Shown here: positions 24,948-32,954 of the stretch, in pieces
Layout: the number at the start of each line of letters is the position of its first letter
Position numbering within the stretch: the stretch's first letter is position 1
NCBI GenBank assembly: GCA_013153515.1
Contig: JAADEI010000031.1
Coordinates: forward strand, 1 to 34,061
Reading direction: 5' to 3'
DNA: 34,061 bases
DNA from: Chlorobiota bacterium
Lineage (GTDB): Bacteria > Bacteroidota > Bacteroidia > JAADEI01
Program-made: the position numbers and the translations under genes
Notes under the pieces: generated by a model
Seen by the model: only the letters and a program-made list of their open reading frames with translations
What the model was told of the DNA's origin: nothing
Database searches by the model: none

Positions 24948-26858
24948 ATGAAACATTTGCTTGTTGTCAGGCGTATTTTGGGGAAAGGAAGAGCTAAATA
25001 TCCGAGGATGGGGCTTCCAAATAGTTTGTGGTTCAGTGTTATTGGAGTACACATTATAGGGGCAAATGTTTTACATGGGCAAAATGGGTGCGTTAGTGTG
25101 GGCACTTCGGCGTTAGATAGGGGGTTTGATGCCATTGACTTAGCATCAGGCGGGATTCTTGCAATTGGATATACAGAGGGCGTAGGTAGTGGTTTAAGGG
25201 ACGGCTATTTTGCTAAAATTAATAGCGACGGAACCTTTGGATGGGGTAAGTCTTTCGGTGGAGGTAATCATGAAGAGCTATATGATATTGTCTTGTGGGG
25301 CTCTCATTATGCTTTGTTAGGATATACACGAAGTTATGGGGCAGGCAGTGCAGACGCCCTAGTGTTGATAATTGACGATGCAGGAACCATCTTGGGTTCA
25401 TATACTTACGGTGGTTCGGGGAGCGAGCAGGCTAAGGCGGGGATAGTTACGCCTTCTGGCAATTTAGTAGCAACCGGCTTTTCTTATTCTTACAGTTCAG
25501 GTGGGGCAGATATGTATGTTTTTAAAATTGATAATACTGGTAGTTTATTGTGGGGTGTTGGGATTGGGGGCTCTAGTGATGAGAGGGGACGAGGAATCAT
25601 TAATGTTGGAGACACTGGATATGTTGCTATTGGATATACTAATTCTGCCGGTGCCGGAGGATATGACTTTTACATCGTTTCACTTGATGTCAATGGTAAT
25701 GTCAAATGGACGAGAGCAATTGGCGGACCCAGTAATGATTTCGGACAAGATATTATATCCATTGGTGATACATTACTTATAGCTGTGGGCTATACATCCA
25801 GTTTTGGAAATGGAGGAGAGGACGTTTATGTCGTTGCCTTAGATGAAAGGGGGAATTTGAGATGGAGCGAGGCAATCGGCGGTTCTGGTAATGAGAGGGC
25901 GTGGAGCATTAGTGCCACGGCAGATGGAAACATTGTAATAGTGGGACAAACAAATTCTTTCGGTGCGGGAGGTGTGGATGGATATGTTATAAAAATGGAT
26001 TTATATGGAAACATTATGTGGACCCGAACAGTTGGCGGTACGGGGAATGACTACTTTCGTTCAGGGAAAGAATCTTCTTCGGGCGAATTAGTATTAGCGG
26101 GATGGACATCATCCTTTTCCCTTGGCGGTGACGACATCTTTATCGTGAAGCTGGATGCTAACGGCAACCTGAGCTCAGGATGCACTTCCTGTATCATTAG
26201 GAGTGGCGGTACTGCCGTGAGCGTTATTAGTGTGATCGGAGAATTTGGGAGCGTCTCCTCAGGCGGAGTTCAAGGAACTGGTAGTAATTCAACCAATGCC
26301 GGTGGGTCACTATTGGTAACATGTGTTTTAAATAATGTTTCTGTTGTGTTGAATGGGATGAAGCAAGGAGAAAATGTTGAACTAAAGTGGCACGTGGAAG
26401 GCTCAGACCTCATTCAAAAATTCATTATAGAAGGAAGCAATGACGGCACTCATTTTGAATTTATTGATGAGATTGATAATCACTACAGCGCTAAACAAGC
26501 ATATTCGTTTGAAGTGCCTGATTATTGGAGGTTTTACAGGGTGAAGGCAATAACGATTGATTATGCAGATGGAGTTTATTCTAATATTTGGGCAAAATCT
26601 CAAAGTACACAGAGCGATATTGCTATCCAAACAACACAAGTGGTGCATAATAACTTGGTTATTGAGATTTCTTCAAAAAGGGATAGAACATGTAACATAG
26701 AGTTAATCACAGTTGACGGCAAGATTATTAAAAGAGAAGTGGTTGCATTGCGTAAAGGAATCAATCGGATTGTTATAAATAATGTAAATAATGTTAACAA
26801 TCAATCCCTGCTTTTGTTAAGAATTGGGGAGCATAAAGCGATTGTGCAGGTGTTTTGA
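24948..26858 (+). CDS. Secreted beta-propeller repeat protein with T9SS type A sorting domain
   Basis: About 636 aa from the ATG at 24948 (the TTG at 24912 lies in a likely promoter; an ATG at 25008, MGLPNSLWFSVIGVHIIG, would give a tidier signal peptide). Seven to eight repeats of about 47 residues follow, each like 'GGSGNERAWSISATADGNIVIVGQTNSFGAGGVDGYVIKMDLYGNIMWTR'. This is the SBBP-type beta-propeller repeat known in Bacteroidota secreted proteins. Near residue 410 is GCTSC and about 45 residues on GGSLLVTC, the same CxxC...C module as in three other genes here. A fibronectin-like strand region (VELKWHVEGSDLIQKFIIEGSNDGTHFEFI) precedes the last 70 residues, ending with LLLLRIGEHKAIVQVF, a T9SS type A sorting domain. 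Likely on the cell surface; function unknown. Confidence 0.83.
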   Translation: MKHLLVVRRILGKGRAKYPRMGLPNSLWFSVIGVHIIGANVLHGQNGCVSVGTSALDRGFDAIDLASGGILAIGYTEGVGSGLRDGYFAKINSDGTFGWGKSFGGGNHEELYDIVLWGSHYALLGYTRSYGAGSADALVLIIDDAGTILGSYTYGGSGSEQAKAGIVTPSGNLVATGFSYSYSSGGADMYVFKIDNTGSLLWGVGIGGSSDERGRGIINVGDTGYVAIGYTNSAGAGGYDFYIVSLDVNGNVKWTRAIGGPSNDFGQDIISIGDTLLIAVGYTSSFGNGGEDVYVVALDERGNLRWSEAIGGSGNERAWSISATADGNIVIVGQTNSFGAGGVDGYVIKMDLYGNIMWTRTVGGTGNDYFRSGKESSSGELVLAGWTSSFSLGGDDIFIVKLDANGNLSSGCTSCIIRSGGTAVSVISVIGEFGSVSSGGVQGTGSNSTNAGGSLLVTCVLNNVSVVLNGMKQGENVELKWHVEGSDLIQKFIIEGSNDGTHFEFIDEIDNHYSAKQAYSFEVPDYWRFYRVKAITIDYADGVYSNIWAKSQSTQSDIAIQTTQVVHNNLVIEISSKRDRTCNIELITVDGKIIKREVVALRKGINRIVINNVNNVNNQSLLLLRIGEHKAIVQVF

Positions 26859-27099
26859 GATAATATCAATTTAGCGTGGAGGTTGCGAAGTTTATGCTAA
26901 GACTATTAGCACAGGAATTAACGCTTTTAAAATCAATGGGTATCGTTGCTTTGAATATCTATATAGCGGATTAAAGTTGTAAAGGGCAAATTGATAGAGG
27001 AAGACAAAGAGAGGAGTATTTGAGGAACCTTGGCAAAGATGAGTTCTTGTTTCATTAAATCAAGATGTATGTGCTCTGTATATATTAATTTAACGACCT

Positions 27100-28695
27100 A
27101 TGCGGTCTGAAAAGTCCACTTTATTTTTATTGTGGGTGTCCCTTTCAAAAGGGGAAAAGACATTCATTAAGAAAAGGCTAAGGAAAGAGCTTTCTCCTTC
27201 AGGCAAGCTTTACCGCTATTTTCAGAGCATTTTTACAGAAGATGATGCTAATGTTGGTAAGTTACGACGAAAGGAGGAGAAGTGGAAGGAAAAGAATAAC
27301 CTGAGTATGAATGCTATATATGTCTTAAGAACACAACTGTTTAATAAAATAATCGCAATTTTGGGAGATTTTTACTTTAAAGAAGGGGATCGTCCTATAT
27401 TAGAGAATTTAGAACGTCTCAGTATTAACCTTATTCTGTCAAGACAAAATCCTGCATTAAAGCGGGTGGTAGAACGAAAAATAAGCAGGTGGGTTTTAAG
27501 TGAGCCATGGTGGAAAATACAATCTCCAGTATATGCCTTTGAATTCGCACAGTATTACAGTATTGAAAATTTATCCGAAGCACATAAGATTATAGATGAT
27601 GCGGCTATGTCACAGAAAATTATAAGCACGCTAACTCATGAACAATTCTCTATGAATAAGTTTTTAGAAAGACCGCCGATAGTAGCTGAAACATTGAGCC
27701 CATTGGATATTAAGCCATTCATAGAAATGATAGATGCGTTGATTGAGAAAGGAAAGGTTCCAGATATGGCTGCTGGAACAGGACTTCTGACTCTCAAAAT
27801 TCTTCAATGGTTATTTATATTCAGATACCAAGTTTTTCAGGAATTACTTCCAGTTTTTTATTCTTTCGTTAGACGTATGTTGCAGATAGCAAGCAGGGTG
27901 CCCAGACAAATACGCTCAATAACCGATGCATTAGTAATCTCTCTTCTTGACTTAAGTTATCCGTCCATCACAGGGGTTCCGTATCCCCGTTGGTTAGATG
28001 ATTACGCATTGAACATGCTCAAGACAAAGAAAAAGATAAGAAACACGCAGTACTCAACACTTCAACAGCTTATACTACTGCGTTGGCTTATCTACCATAA
28101 ACAAGAACTATTGTCTTTTTGTGAGGACATTCCGCAGACCAAGGAGATGCAACACATGTGGCTCCTAACACGCATTCCTGTTCTACTCAACAATAAGGAC
28201 TTTAATTCTCCATTGTATTATGAGGTGGAGCGATATTTGTCAGAGCAGGGTTCAGTGGATGAATATGGATATTTGCTTTTACAATTGTGGAAGTGGATTA
28301 TGGCTTTAGAATCCGACAACATAAAAGATTTGGACAAAATAGTTCATAGGTTTTATCAATGGGTTTTAAGGCATCGCTATGATTCCCTTCGTCCGTTGGT
28401 TAATTGGTTGCGAACAGTAAGTGCCAATGTAGTGAAGGCAAGCAGAAGAGTGTTTTGGAAAGAACATTTTGTTAAACTGAAACAAATATATAGGGAAAAT
28501 GCTCTTTTATATAATTTGGAATGGCATCTACCATTAATTAGGTATGTCTATTCCAAGTCAGAAGGGACGAGATTACTTGATCTCAAGTATTGCCATTATG
28601 AACACAAAGTAAGTTGGCGAAAAGAATATGATATCCAGGATATTGTAGGTAAAATAAGGTCTTTTGCTATGTTGATCAATCAGCAGAATCCGTAA
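27100..28695 (+). CDS. Helical protein of unknown function, paralogue of the 14051-15673 product
   Basis: 531 aa, no signal or membrane segment, probably cytosolic and alpha-helical. It shares with the 540-aa protein an N-terminal LWxxLsxxEKxxI motif (LFLLWVSLSKGEKTFIKKRL), an LRTQLFNKIIAILGDFYF segment near residue 76, and a C-terminal block FYQWVLRHRYDSLRPLVNWL ... LKQIYRENALLYNLEWHLPLIRYVY. The middle is diverged. Overall identity by eye is low, so the duplication is old. It heads a three-gene plus-strand cluster with two secreted repeat proteins 166 bases downstream, the mirror of the 14051/11079 pair. The upstream 241 bases (26859-27099) contain only a 26-codon ORF (26894-26974) and no clear promoter box. 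What it does is unknown; adjacency suggests a shared role. Confidence 0.7.
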   Translation: MRSEKSTLFLLWVSLSKGEKTFIKKRLRKELSPSGKLYRYFQSIFTEDDANVGKLRRKEEKWKEKNNLSMNAIYVLRTQLFNKIIAILGDFYFKEGDRPILENLERLSINLILSRQNPALKRVVERKISRWVLSEPWWKIQSPVYAFEFAQYYSIENLSEAHKIIDDAAMSQKIISTLTHEQFSMNKFLERPPIVAETLSPLDIKPFIEMIDALIEKGKVPDMAAGTGLLTLKILQWLFIFRYQVFQELLPVFYSFVRRMLQIASRVPRQIRSITDALVISLLDLSYPSITGVPYPRWLDDYALNMLKTKKKIRNTQYSTLQQLILLRWLIYHKQELLSFCEDIPQTKEMQHMWLLTRIPVLLNNKDFNSPLYYEVERYLSEQGSVDEYGYLLLQLWKWIMALESDNIKDLDKIVHRFYQWVLRHRYDSLRPLVNWLRTVSANVVKASRRVFWKEHFVKLKQIYRENALLYNLEWHLPLIRYVYSKSEGTRLLDLKYCHYEHKVSWRKEYDIQDIVGKIRSFAMLINQQNP

Positions 28696-28835
28696 TGTGG
28701 CTGAATTTAGTTCTGTCTAACGTAAGTGTTTATGGCTGGATATGTGCTGGTAATTAGGGCATTGTAATGAATGATTACTGCCGAAACGATTAAGAAAAGA
28801 GCGATATTGTGCCAATTTCGTGCTTTTGAGCCGTC

Positions 28836-28843
28836 TATCTTTG
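28836..28843 (+). promoter_or_regulatory. -7 promoter box TATCTTTG for the two secreted repeat proteins
   Basis: A perfect TANNTTTG, 18 bases before the ATG at 28862. It overlaps the ORF-track GTG start region, supporting the ATG at 28862. No convincing -33 box at 17-23 bases. Confidence 0.5.
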
Positions 28844-28861
28844 AAGAAAATAAGTAGGGAG

Positions 28862-29437
28862 ATGCAGTTCTTGGATAGGGTTAAAAGGAGGGCGTTGGGA
28901 CTCTTGATACTCATTATGATTTTGGGACTGGAGATTTCTGCCCAGAACGTTGGTGTTGGAACAACCGGTCCACATCCTTCCGCCGCACTTCATATATCTG
29001 ATTCGTCTCGTGGGGTCCTAATCCCAAGATTGAATACTTACCAACGAGATAATATCTCTGCGCCCGCTCATGGGTTAATTATATTCAATGTAGAAACATT
29101 TTGCTTAGAAACGTATGATGCTTATGCAAAAGAATGGAAAGTAATCAGTTGCCCGGGAACGTGTACGCCATGTGATACATGTCAATTGCCACAAGTAAAT
29201 AATTTACAAAGCTCTGCTAATAGTCTTTGTGAAGGCGACACCATTATGATCACTATTGAGGGCAGTGGGGGAAGCATGGTATCCTGGAACTTGCCTGTTT
29301 CGTGGCAGCAATTGAGTTGGAGCGATACGTTGCAAGCAATTGTCCATTCATCGGGATGGGTCTATGGAAGCTTATGTAATAAATGCGGTTGTGTTACAGA
29401 TAGTTTATATGTTAACGTCTCAAATTCTTGCCCATGA
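28862..29437 (+). CDS. Short exported protein: one 'GVGT' head plus one PKD-like unit
   Basis: 191 aa from the ATG at 28862, where the signal peptide MQFLDRVKRRALGLLILIMILG...SAQ begins; the track start at 28820 lies in the promoter. Mature protein: the head NVGVGTTGPHPSAALHISD..RGVLIPRLNTYQRDNISAPAHGLIIFN, a Cys cluster CPGTCTPCDTC, one PKD-like unit with LCEGDTIMITIEGSGG...SWNLPVSW, and a closing CNKCGC. It ends VSNSCP. It is a minimal version of the 1124-aa product that follows, and its stop overlaps that start (ATGA). It could be a functional partner, a decoy or a duplication remnant. It has no T9SS sorting domain of either type. The biological role is unknown. Confidence 0.75.
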   Translation: MQFLDRVKRRALGLLILIMILGLEISAQNVGVGTTGPHPSAALHISDSSRGVLIPRLNTYQRDNISAPAHGLIIFNVETFCLETYDAYAKEWKVISCPGTCTPCDTCQLPQVNNLQSSANSLCEGDTIMITIEGSGGSMVSWNLPVSWQQLSWSDTLQAIVHSSGWVYGSLCNKCGCVTDSLYVNVSNSCP

Positions 29438-32400
29438 ACAAAGGATTTAATGGGCATTTCGTAGCATCATTTCTCCTCTTCTTACTTCTGCCCGTGAGGG
29501 CTCAACAGGTTCAAGGAGTTGGCATCGGAGTTATATATCCAGATCCAACAGCCATATTGCACGTTGAAGCAGAGGGACGCGGAGTACTATTACCACAATT
29601 ATCTGAGAAGCAAAAACAAAGCATTTTAAACCCTGCTCACGGATTAATTATTTGGAATTCCTCAACACAATGCATGGAAGCTTATGATTCCATAAGAGAG
29701 AAATGGTTTGCCTTCTCTTGTCCAATGACTTGTTCGCCATGCAGTGAGTGCCTCAACCCCATAATAACATTTGTTTCAGGAGCCCAAGATATTTGTCCCG
29801 GTAGTGAGTATAGCTACTACGTTATATCAAACGGTGGTAGAGCTATTTTTTGGATGGCTCCATCCCACTGGCGCCAATTGGTTAACGGAGATACAACGAG
29901 ATTTGTCGCTGGACACCCCGGATGGCTTAAAGTGGCTGTATGTAACGAATGTGGGTGTTCCATAGATAGCATTTATGCAAATATCGGTGCCCCCCCAACC
30001 GATACGCCTATTATTCTTCTTCCTTCTCAGGTTTGCAACTTAGACACCATTATGGTTTTGGGAGCCTATATGTCCCCTACAACAGCTATGGATTGGATTT
30101 GGCAAGTAGATTCTCCTTTGAGCGTGTTACCTCCCGTTAATAATGATACGATTTTAGTTGTTCTTCCCGACTCATCGGGAGCCTTGGGACTCTCTCTCCA
30201 AGTCTGTAACGGTTGTGGATGTAGTCCAATAAGAAAAACAACAATCCAAGTGAAAGGTCCTCCTGAACCAACTACGCTACAGGTACAGATAAATCCGGAC
30301 CCAGTGTGTCCAAATGATATAGTTCAGGTAATAGCATCAGGGAACAATGTTCATGGATGGGCATGGTTTGTTCCTCCAAATTGGGGATTAATAAGCAATA
30401 ACTTAAATGATACGATCTATGTGAGGGCTCCTGCATCTATCGGGACAGATACATTCCTTTTACAAGCCTGTAATGATTGTGGATGTACCTCACATATTCC
30501 AGTTCCTATCAGTGTTCAGGGGGCACCCCCATCGCCAACAGTTCGTGGACCAAATAGTGCATGTATTCAAGATACCATAGTGCTTGTTGCTAGTAGCCCC
30601 GGTGCAACAACATGGTCCTGGACACTTCCTTCAGGATGGGTCCCTCTTAATGGTTTAACCAATGATACATTAATTGCGCTAACAGGTAATGCATCTGGAA
30701 CGCATTCCCTTTCTGTTATCGCTTGTTCACCCTGTGGTTGTAGCTCCCCATCTTTCCACACTGTTTCTTTGAGCGATGGACCCTCCCTCTCTGTCAATGG
30801 GCCAACAACCATTTGTCCAAATGCTACTGTTTCATTTTCCGCTTCAGGTTCTGGAATTATTTCGTGGAATTGGCTTCTGCCTTCAGGGTGGACACCAACA
30901 GGTCCCATTACTAATAGTACGTTAACTGCGATAGCACCCTCTTCCGTCGGAACCTATACTATCCAGGTACGAGGATGTGATCAGTGCGGATGTACAACAG
31001 CTTCTTATCCCGTTACGGTTTCTTCATCTTCGCCAACAGTAAGTATTTCAGGACCTCCGACTGTTTGCCCGGGAGACACAGTAGTATATAATGCTAATGG
31101 CTCAGGAATTACATCTTGGACATGGACAATTCCACTCGGTTGGACACCGTTGGGACCAACTAATTCAAGCTCTGTAAGTGTTGTCGCCCCCCTCTCTCCG
31201 GGCACATCGGTTATTCGTGTGCAAGGGTGTGATTCCTGTGGATGTTCTTCTGATTCACTCATTGTTAATATAACAGGTTCCCCTGCACCGCCAAACATCT
31301 CGGGTCCTTCTTCGGTGTGCCTAGACGATACGGTAATCTTAATCGCTTCAGGCTCCTACAGTACTTGGACTTGGACCATACCAGCTGGGTGGACAGCTGT
31401 TAATTCACCCGCTGACGATACCCTTATTGTAGTAGCACCATCAAATTCGGATACTGCCATATTCACTGTTCAGGGATGTGGCTCATGCGGGTGCAACAGT
31501 TCAAACCATACCATAGTTAGTAGGGACACGTGCCAAGCGATGTGTTTTACCTTCGGAGGAAATTGGAGTGATGGGGAGGTGGGTTTGGATAGAGGAGCTA
31601 ATGTTACTTCTACTTCTGACGGTGGATTTATGATAGCAACTCGCTCCGTCTCTTTTGGAGGTATTTATCTGATAAAACTGGATCAAAATTTAAACGTTCA
31701 CTGGGCTAAATCACTTAACTATTCTCTCGGAGGGGCACAGTCAGGATACGAAGAAGCATGGGAAATAGAACCCACCCCAGACGGAAATTATGCTATTTGG
31801 GGAATAGTTGATAGTGCAGGGAAAAATGCCGATTTTTTTGTCGCAAAGGTAGATATTAATGGCAATGTCCTCATGGAACGAGCCATAGATACACGTGGTT
31901 GGGAGGTGGCTACCGATGGTACTATCACTACTGATGGTGGATACGTATTAATCGGTCATACAAACATCAATTCTTACCCAGAGATAACTTTAATGATAGC
32001 TAAAATTAGTTCAACGGGCAATTTGCAATGGAGCAAAATATACCCTTCACGAAAATCTCTAATTGCTATTGATTTTACCGACATAAAAGAATTTAACGGA
32101 AATTTAGTTGCATTATTTACGAACATTCGAAACACGGACACCACATATCTATTAGGTATTGACCCTGCTACCGGCAATGTGTTGTGGGCAAAAGCAATTT
32201 TATCAACGGACCCAAATAGCCCTCTGGAGCTTCATGAAATGCTTGTATCCTCAGACGGATCTCTTGTTCTGGCAGGCCAATATGGGGGAGATATGGCTAT
32301 CATAAAACTGAATGGTTCATATAATGTAGTATGGGCTCGTCAGGTGGGAACGGCATCCCTAGGTGAAGGAGGAGTAACAAAAATAATAGAGTCATCCACC

Positions 32401-32805
32401 GGTGATTATGTAGTAATAGGAGGGCAAACAAACGGTTCCTCTGCATATTTAGCTTACTTGGTTGCAATGACTCCTTCGGGGAATTTGTCTTGGACTAGGT
32501 CAATAGCCCATTCGAGCACTGCATATGATTATCGTCCCGGAGGAATAGCAGAAAATAGCGGTAAGATAATTGTTACGGGCTCAATGAGAGGGATAAGAGG
32601 AGGGGATGTGTTCATCTCTCGTGTTTATTTAAACGGGGAAGCAGGAACTCCGTGCACAAATTGTTATAACACCTCAATTGGTTCTTCCTCGCCGATCTCA
32701 GTTCAAATGATAAATGTATCTTTTTCAGCAGTAGATATAGGTTCATTGAGAATTCCTAACCATACCGTTAATAGCGGAGGAACACAACAGCCTTTGTGCC
32801 CATAG
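29434..32805 (+). CDS. Giant exported repeat protein: head, seven Cys-rich PKD-like repeats, propeller, Cys-Pro terminus
   Basis: 1123-1124 aa; ATG at 29434 in an ATGA overlap with the 191-aa gene (the track TTG at 29428 is two codons earlier). Signal peptide MNKGFNGHFVASFLLFLLLPVRAQ. Head: GVGIGVIYPDPTAILHVEAEGRGVLLPQLSEKQKQSI. A Cys cluster (SCPMTCSPCSEC) follows, then seven PKD-like units of about 85 aa, then a propeller-like region of about 330 aa (GGFMIATRSVSFGGIYLIKLDQNLNVHWAK, ...GGYVLIGHTNI). The terminus is GTPCTNC ... SGGTQQPLCP, the CxxC...CP module. No T9SS domain is visible, so how it crosses the outer membrane is unresolved. Base use matches the 531-aa gene. Likely a surface or secreted adhesin-like protein, by architecture only. 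Confidence 0.85.
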   Translation: MNKGFNGHFVASFLLFLLLPVRAQQVQGVGIGVIYPDPTAILHVEAEGRGVLLPQLSEKQKQSILNPAHGLIIWNSSTQCMEAYDSIREKWFAFSCPMTCSPCSECLNPIITFVSGAQDICPGSEYSYYVISNGGRAIFWMAPSHWRQLVNGDTTRFVAGHPGWLKVAVCNECGCSIDSIYANIGAPPTDTPIILLPSQVCNLDTIMVLGAYMSPTTAMDWIWQVDSPLSVLPPVNNDTILVVLPDSSGALGLSLQVCNGCGCSPIRKTTIQVKGPPEPTTLQVQINPDPVCPNDIVQVIASGNNVHGWAWFVPPNWGLISNNLNDTIYVRAPASIGTDTFLLQACNDCGCTSHIPVPISVQGAPPSPTVRGPNSACIQDTIVLVASSPGATTWSWTLPSGWVPLNGLTNDTLIALTGNASGTHSLSVIACSPCGCSSPSFHTVSLSDGPSLSVNGPTTICPNATVSFSASGSGIISWNWLLPSGWTPTGPITNSTLTAIAPSSVGTYTIQVRGCDQCGCTTASYPVTVSSSSPTVSISGPPTVCPGDTVVYNANGSGITSWTWTIPLGWTPLGPTNSSSVSVVAPLSPGTSVIRVQGCDSCGCSSDSLIVNITGSPAPPNISGPSSVCLDDTVILIASGSYSTWTWTIPAGWTAVNSPADDTLIVVAPSNSDTAIFTVQGCGSCGCNSSNHTIVSRDTCQAMCFTFGGNWSDGEVGLDRGANVTSTSDGGFMIATRSVSFGGIYLIKLDQNLNVHWAKSLNYSLGGAQSGYEEAWEIEPTPDGNYAIWGIVDSAGKNADFFVAKVDINGNVLMERAIDTRGWEVATDGTITTDGGYVLIGHTNINSYPEITLMIAKISSTGNLQWSKIYPSRKSLIAIDFTDIKEFNGNLVALFTNIRNTDTTYLLGIDPATGNVLWAKAILSTDPNSPLELHEMLVSSDGSLVLAGQYGGDMAIIKLNGSYNVVWARQVGTASLGEGGVTKIIESSTGDYVVIGGQTNGSSAYLAYLVAMTPSGNLSWTRSIAHSSTAYDYRPGGIAENSGKIIVTGSMRGIRGGDVFISRVYLNGEAGTPCTNCYNTSIGSSSPISVQMINVSFSAVDIGSLRIPNHTVNSGGTQQPLCP
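29755..31533 (+). repeat. Seven tandem PKD-like coding repeats with a CxxCGC end
   Basis: Seven consecutive units averaging about 85 codons in the 1124-aa gene. Each has an early 'VC.(G/N/D)D' Cys, a central 'W.W..P.GW', and a terminal Cys signature: NECGC, NGCGC, NDCGC, SPCGC, DQCGC, DSCGC, GSCGC. Units 4-7 are closest to each other. Four conserved Cys per unit could form disulfides or bind a metal. Three more (diverged) units occur in the 939-aa protein and one in the 191-aa protein. Confidence 0.8.
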
Positions 32806-32901
32806 GAAAGTGTACTTATATTTTAAGTCGCTTGGTTGACTGTAACAAGAGACATTTTATCCCATTCATAGTATCTATTTAAATTAGTTTTGTATTAACA
32901 C

Positions 32902-32920
32902 AGAAAGCAAATGGCTTTCT
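32902..32920. terminator. Hairpin in the convergent spacer (candidate terminator)
   Basis: AGAAAGC-AAATG-GCTTTCT is a perfect 7-base stem with a 5-base loop, between the ends of the 29434 (+) and 32955 (-) genes, followed on the plus strand by TATAAATTT. A second dyad, TGCATA-AA-TATGCA, lies at 32934-32947. The weak T-run makes the terminator call moderate. Confidence 0.45.
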
Positions 32921-32954
32921 TATAAATTTGCCGTGCATAAATATGCAAAAGCGT

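Noticed and set aside
26859-27099. 26-codon ORF (26894-26974) in the spacer before the 531-aa gene
   Set aside because: Too short, no promoter box, no recognisable sequence; not called as a gene.
30567-31298. Minus-strand ORFs of 113 and 97 aa opposite the PKD-like repeats
   Set aside because: They are antisense to a clear repeat-encoding gene; the low-complexity pattern of the repeats (few stops on the opposite strand) explains them. They have no independent start context.
29755-31533. Regular repeats that might suggest a CRISPR or DNA repeat array
   Set aside because: The repetition is at protein level, about 255 bases per unit, in frame, with diverged DNA and no short identical direct repeats.
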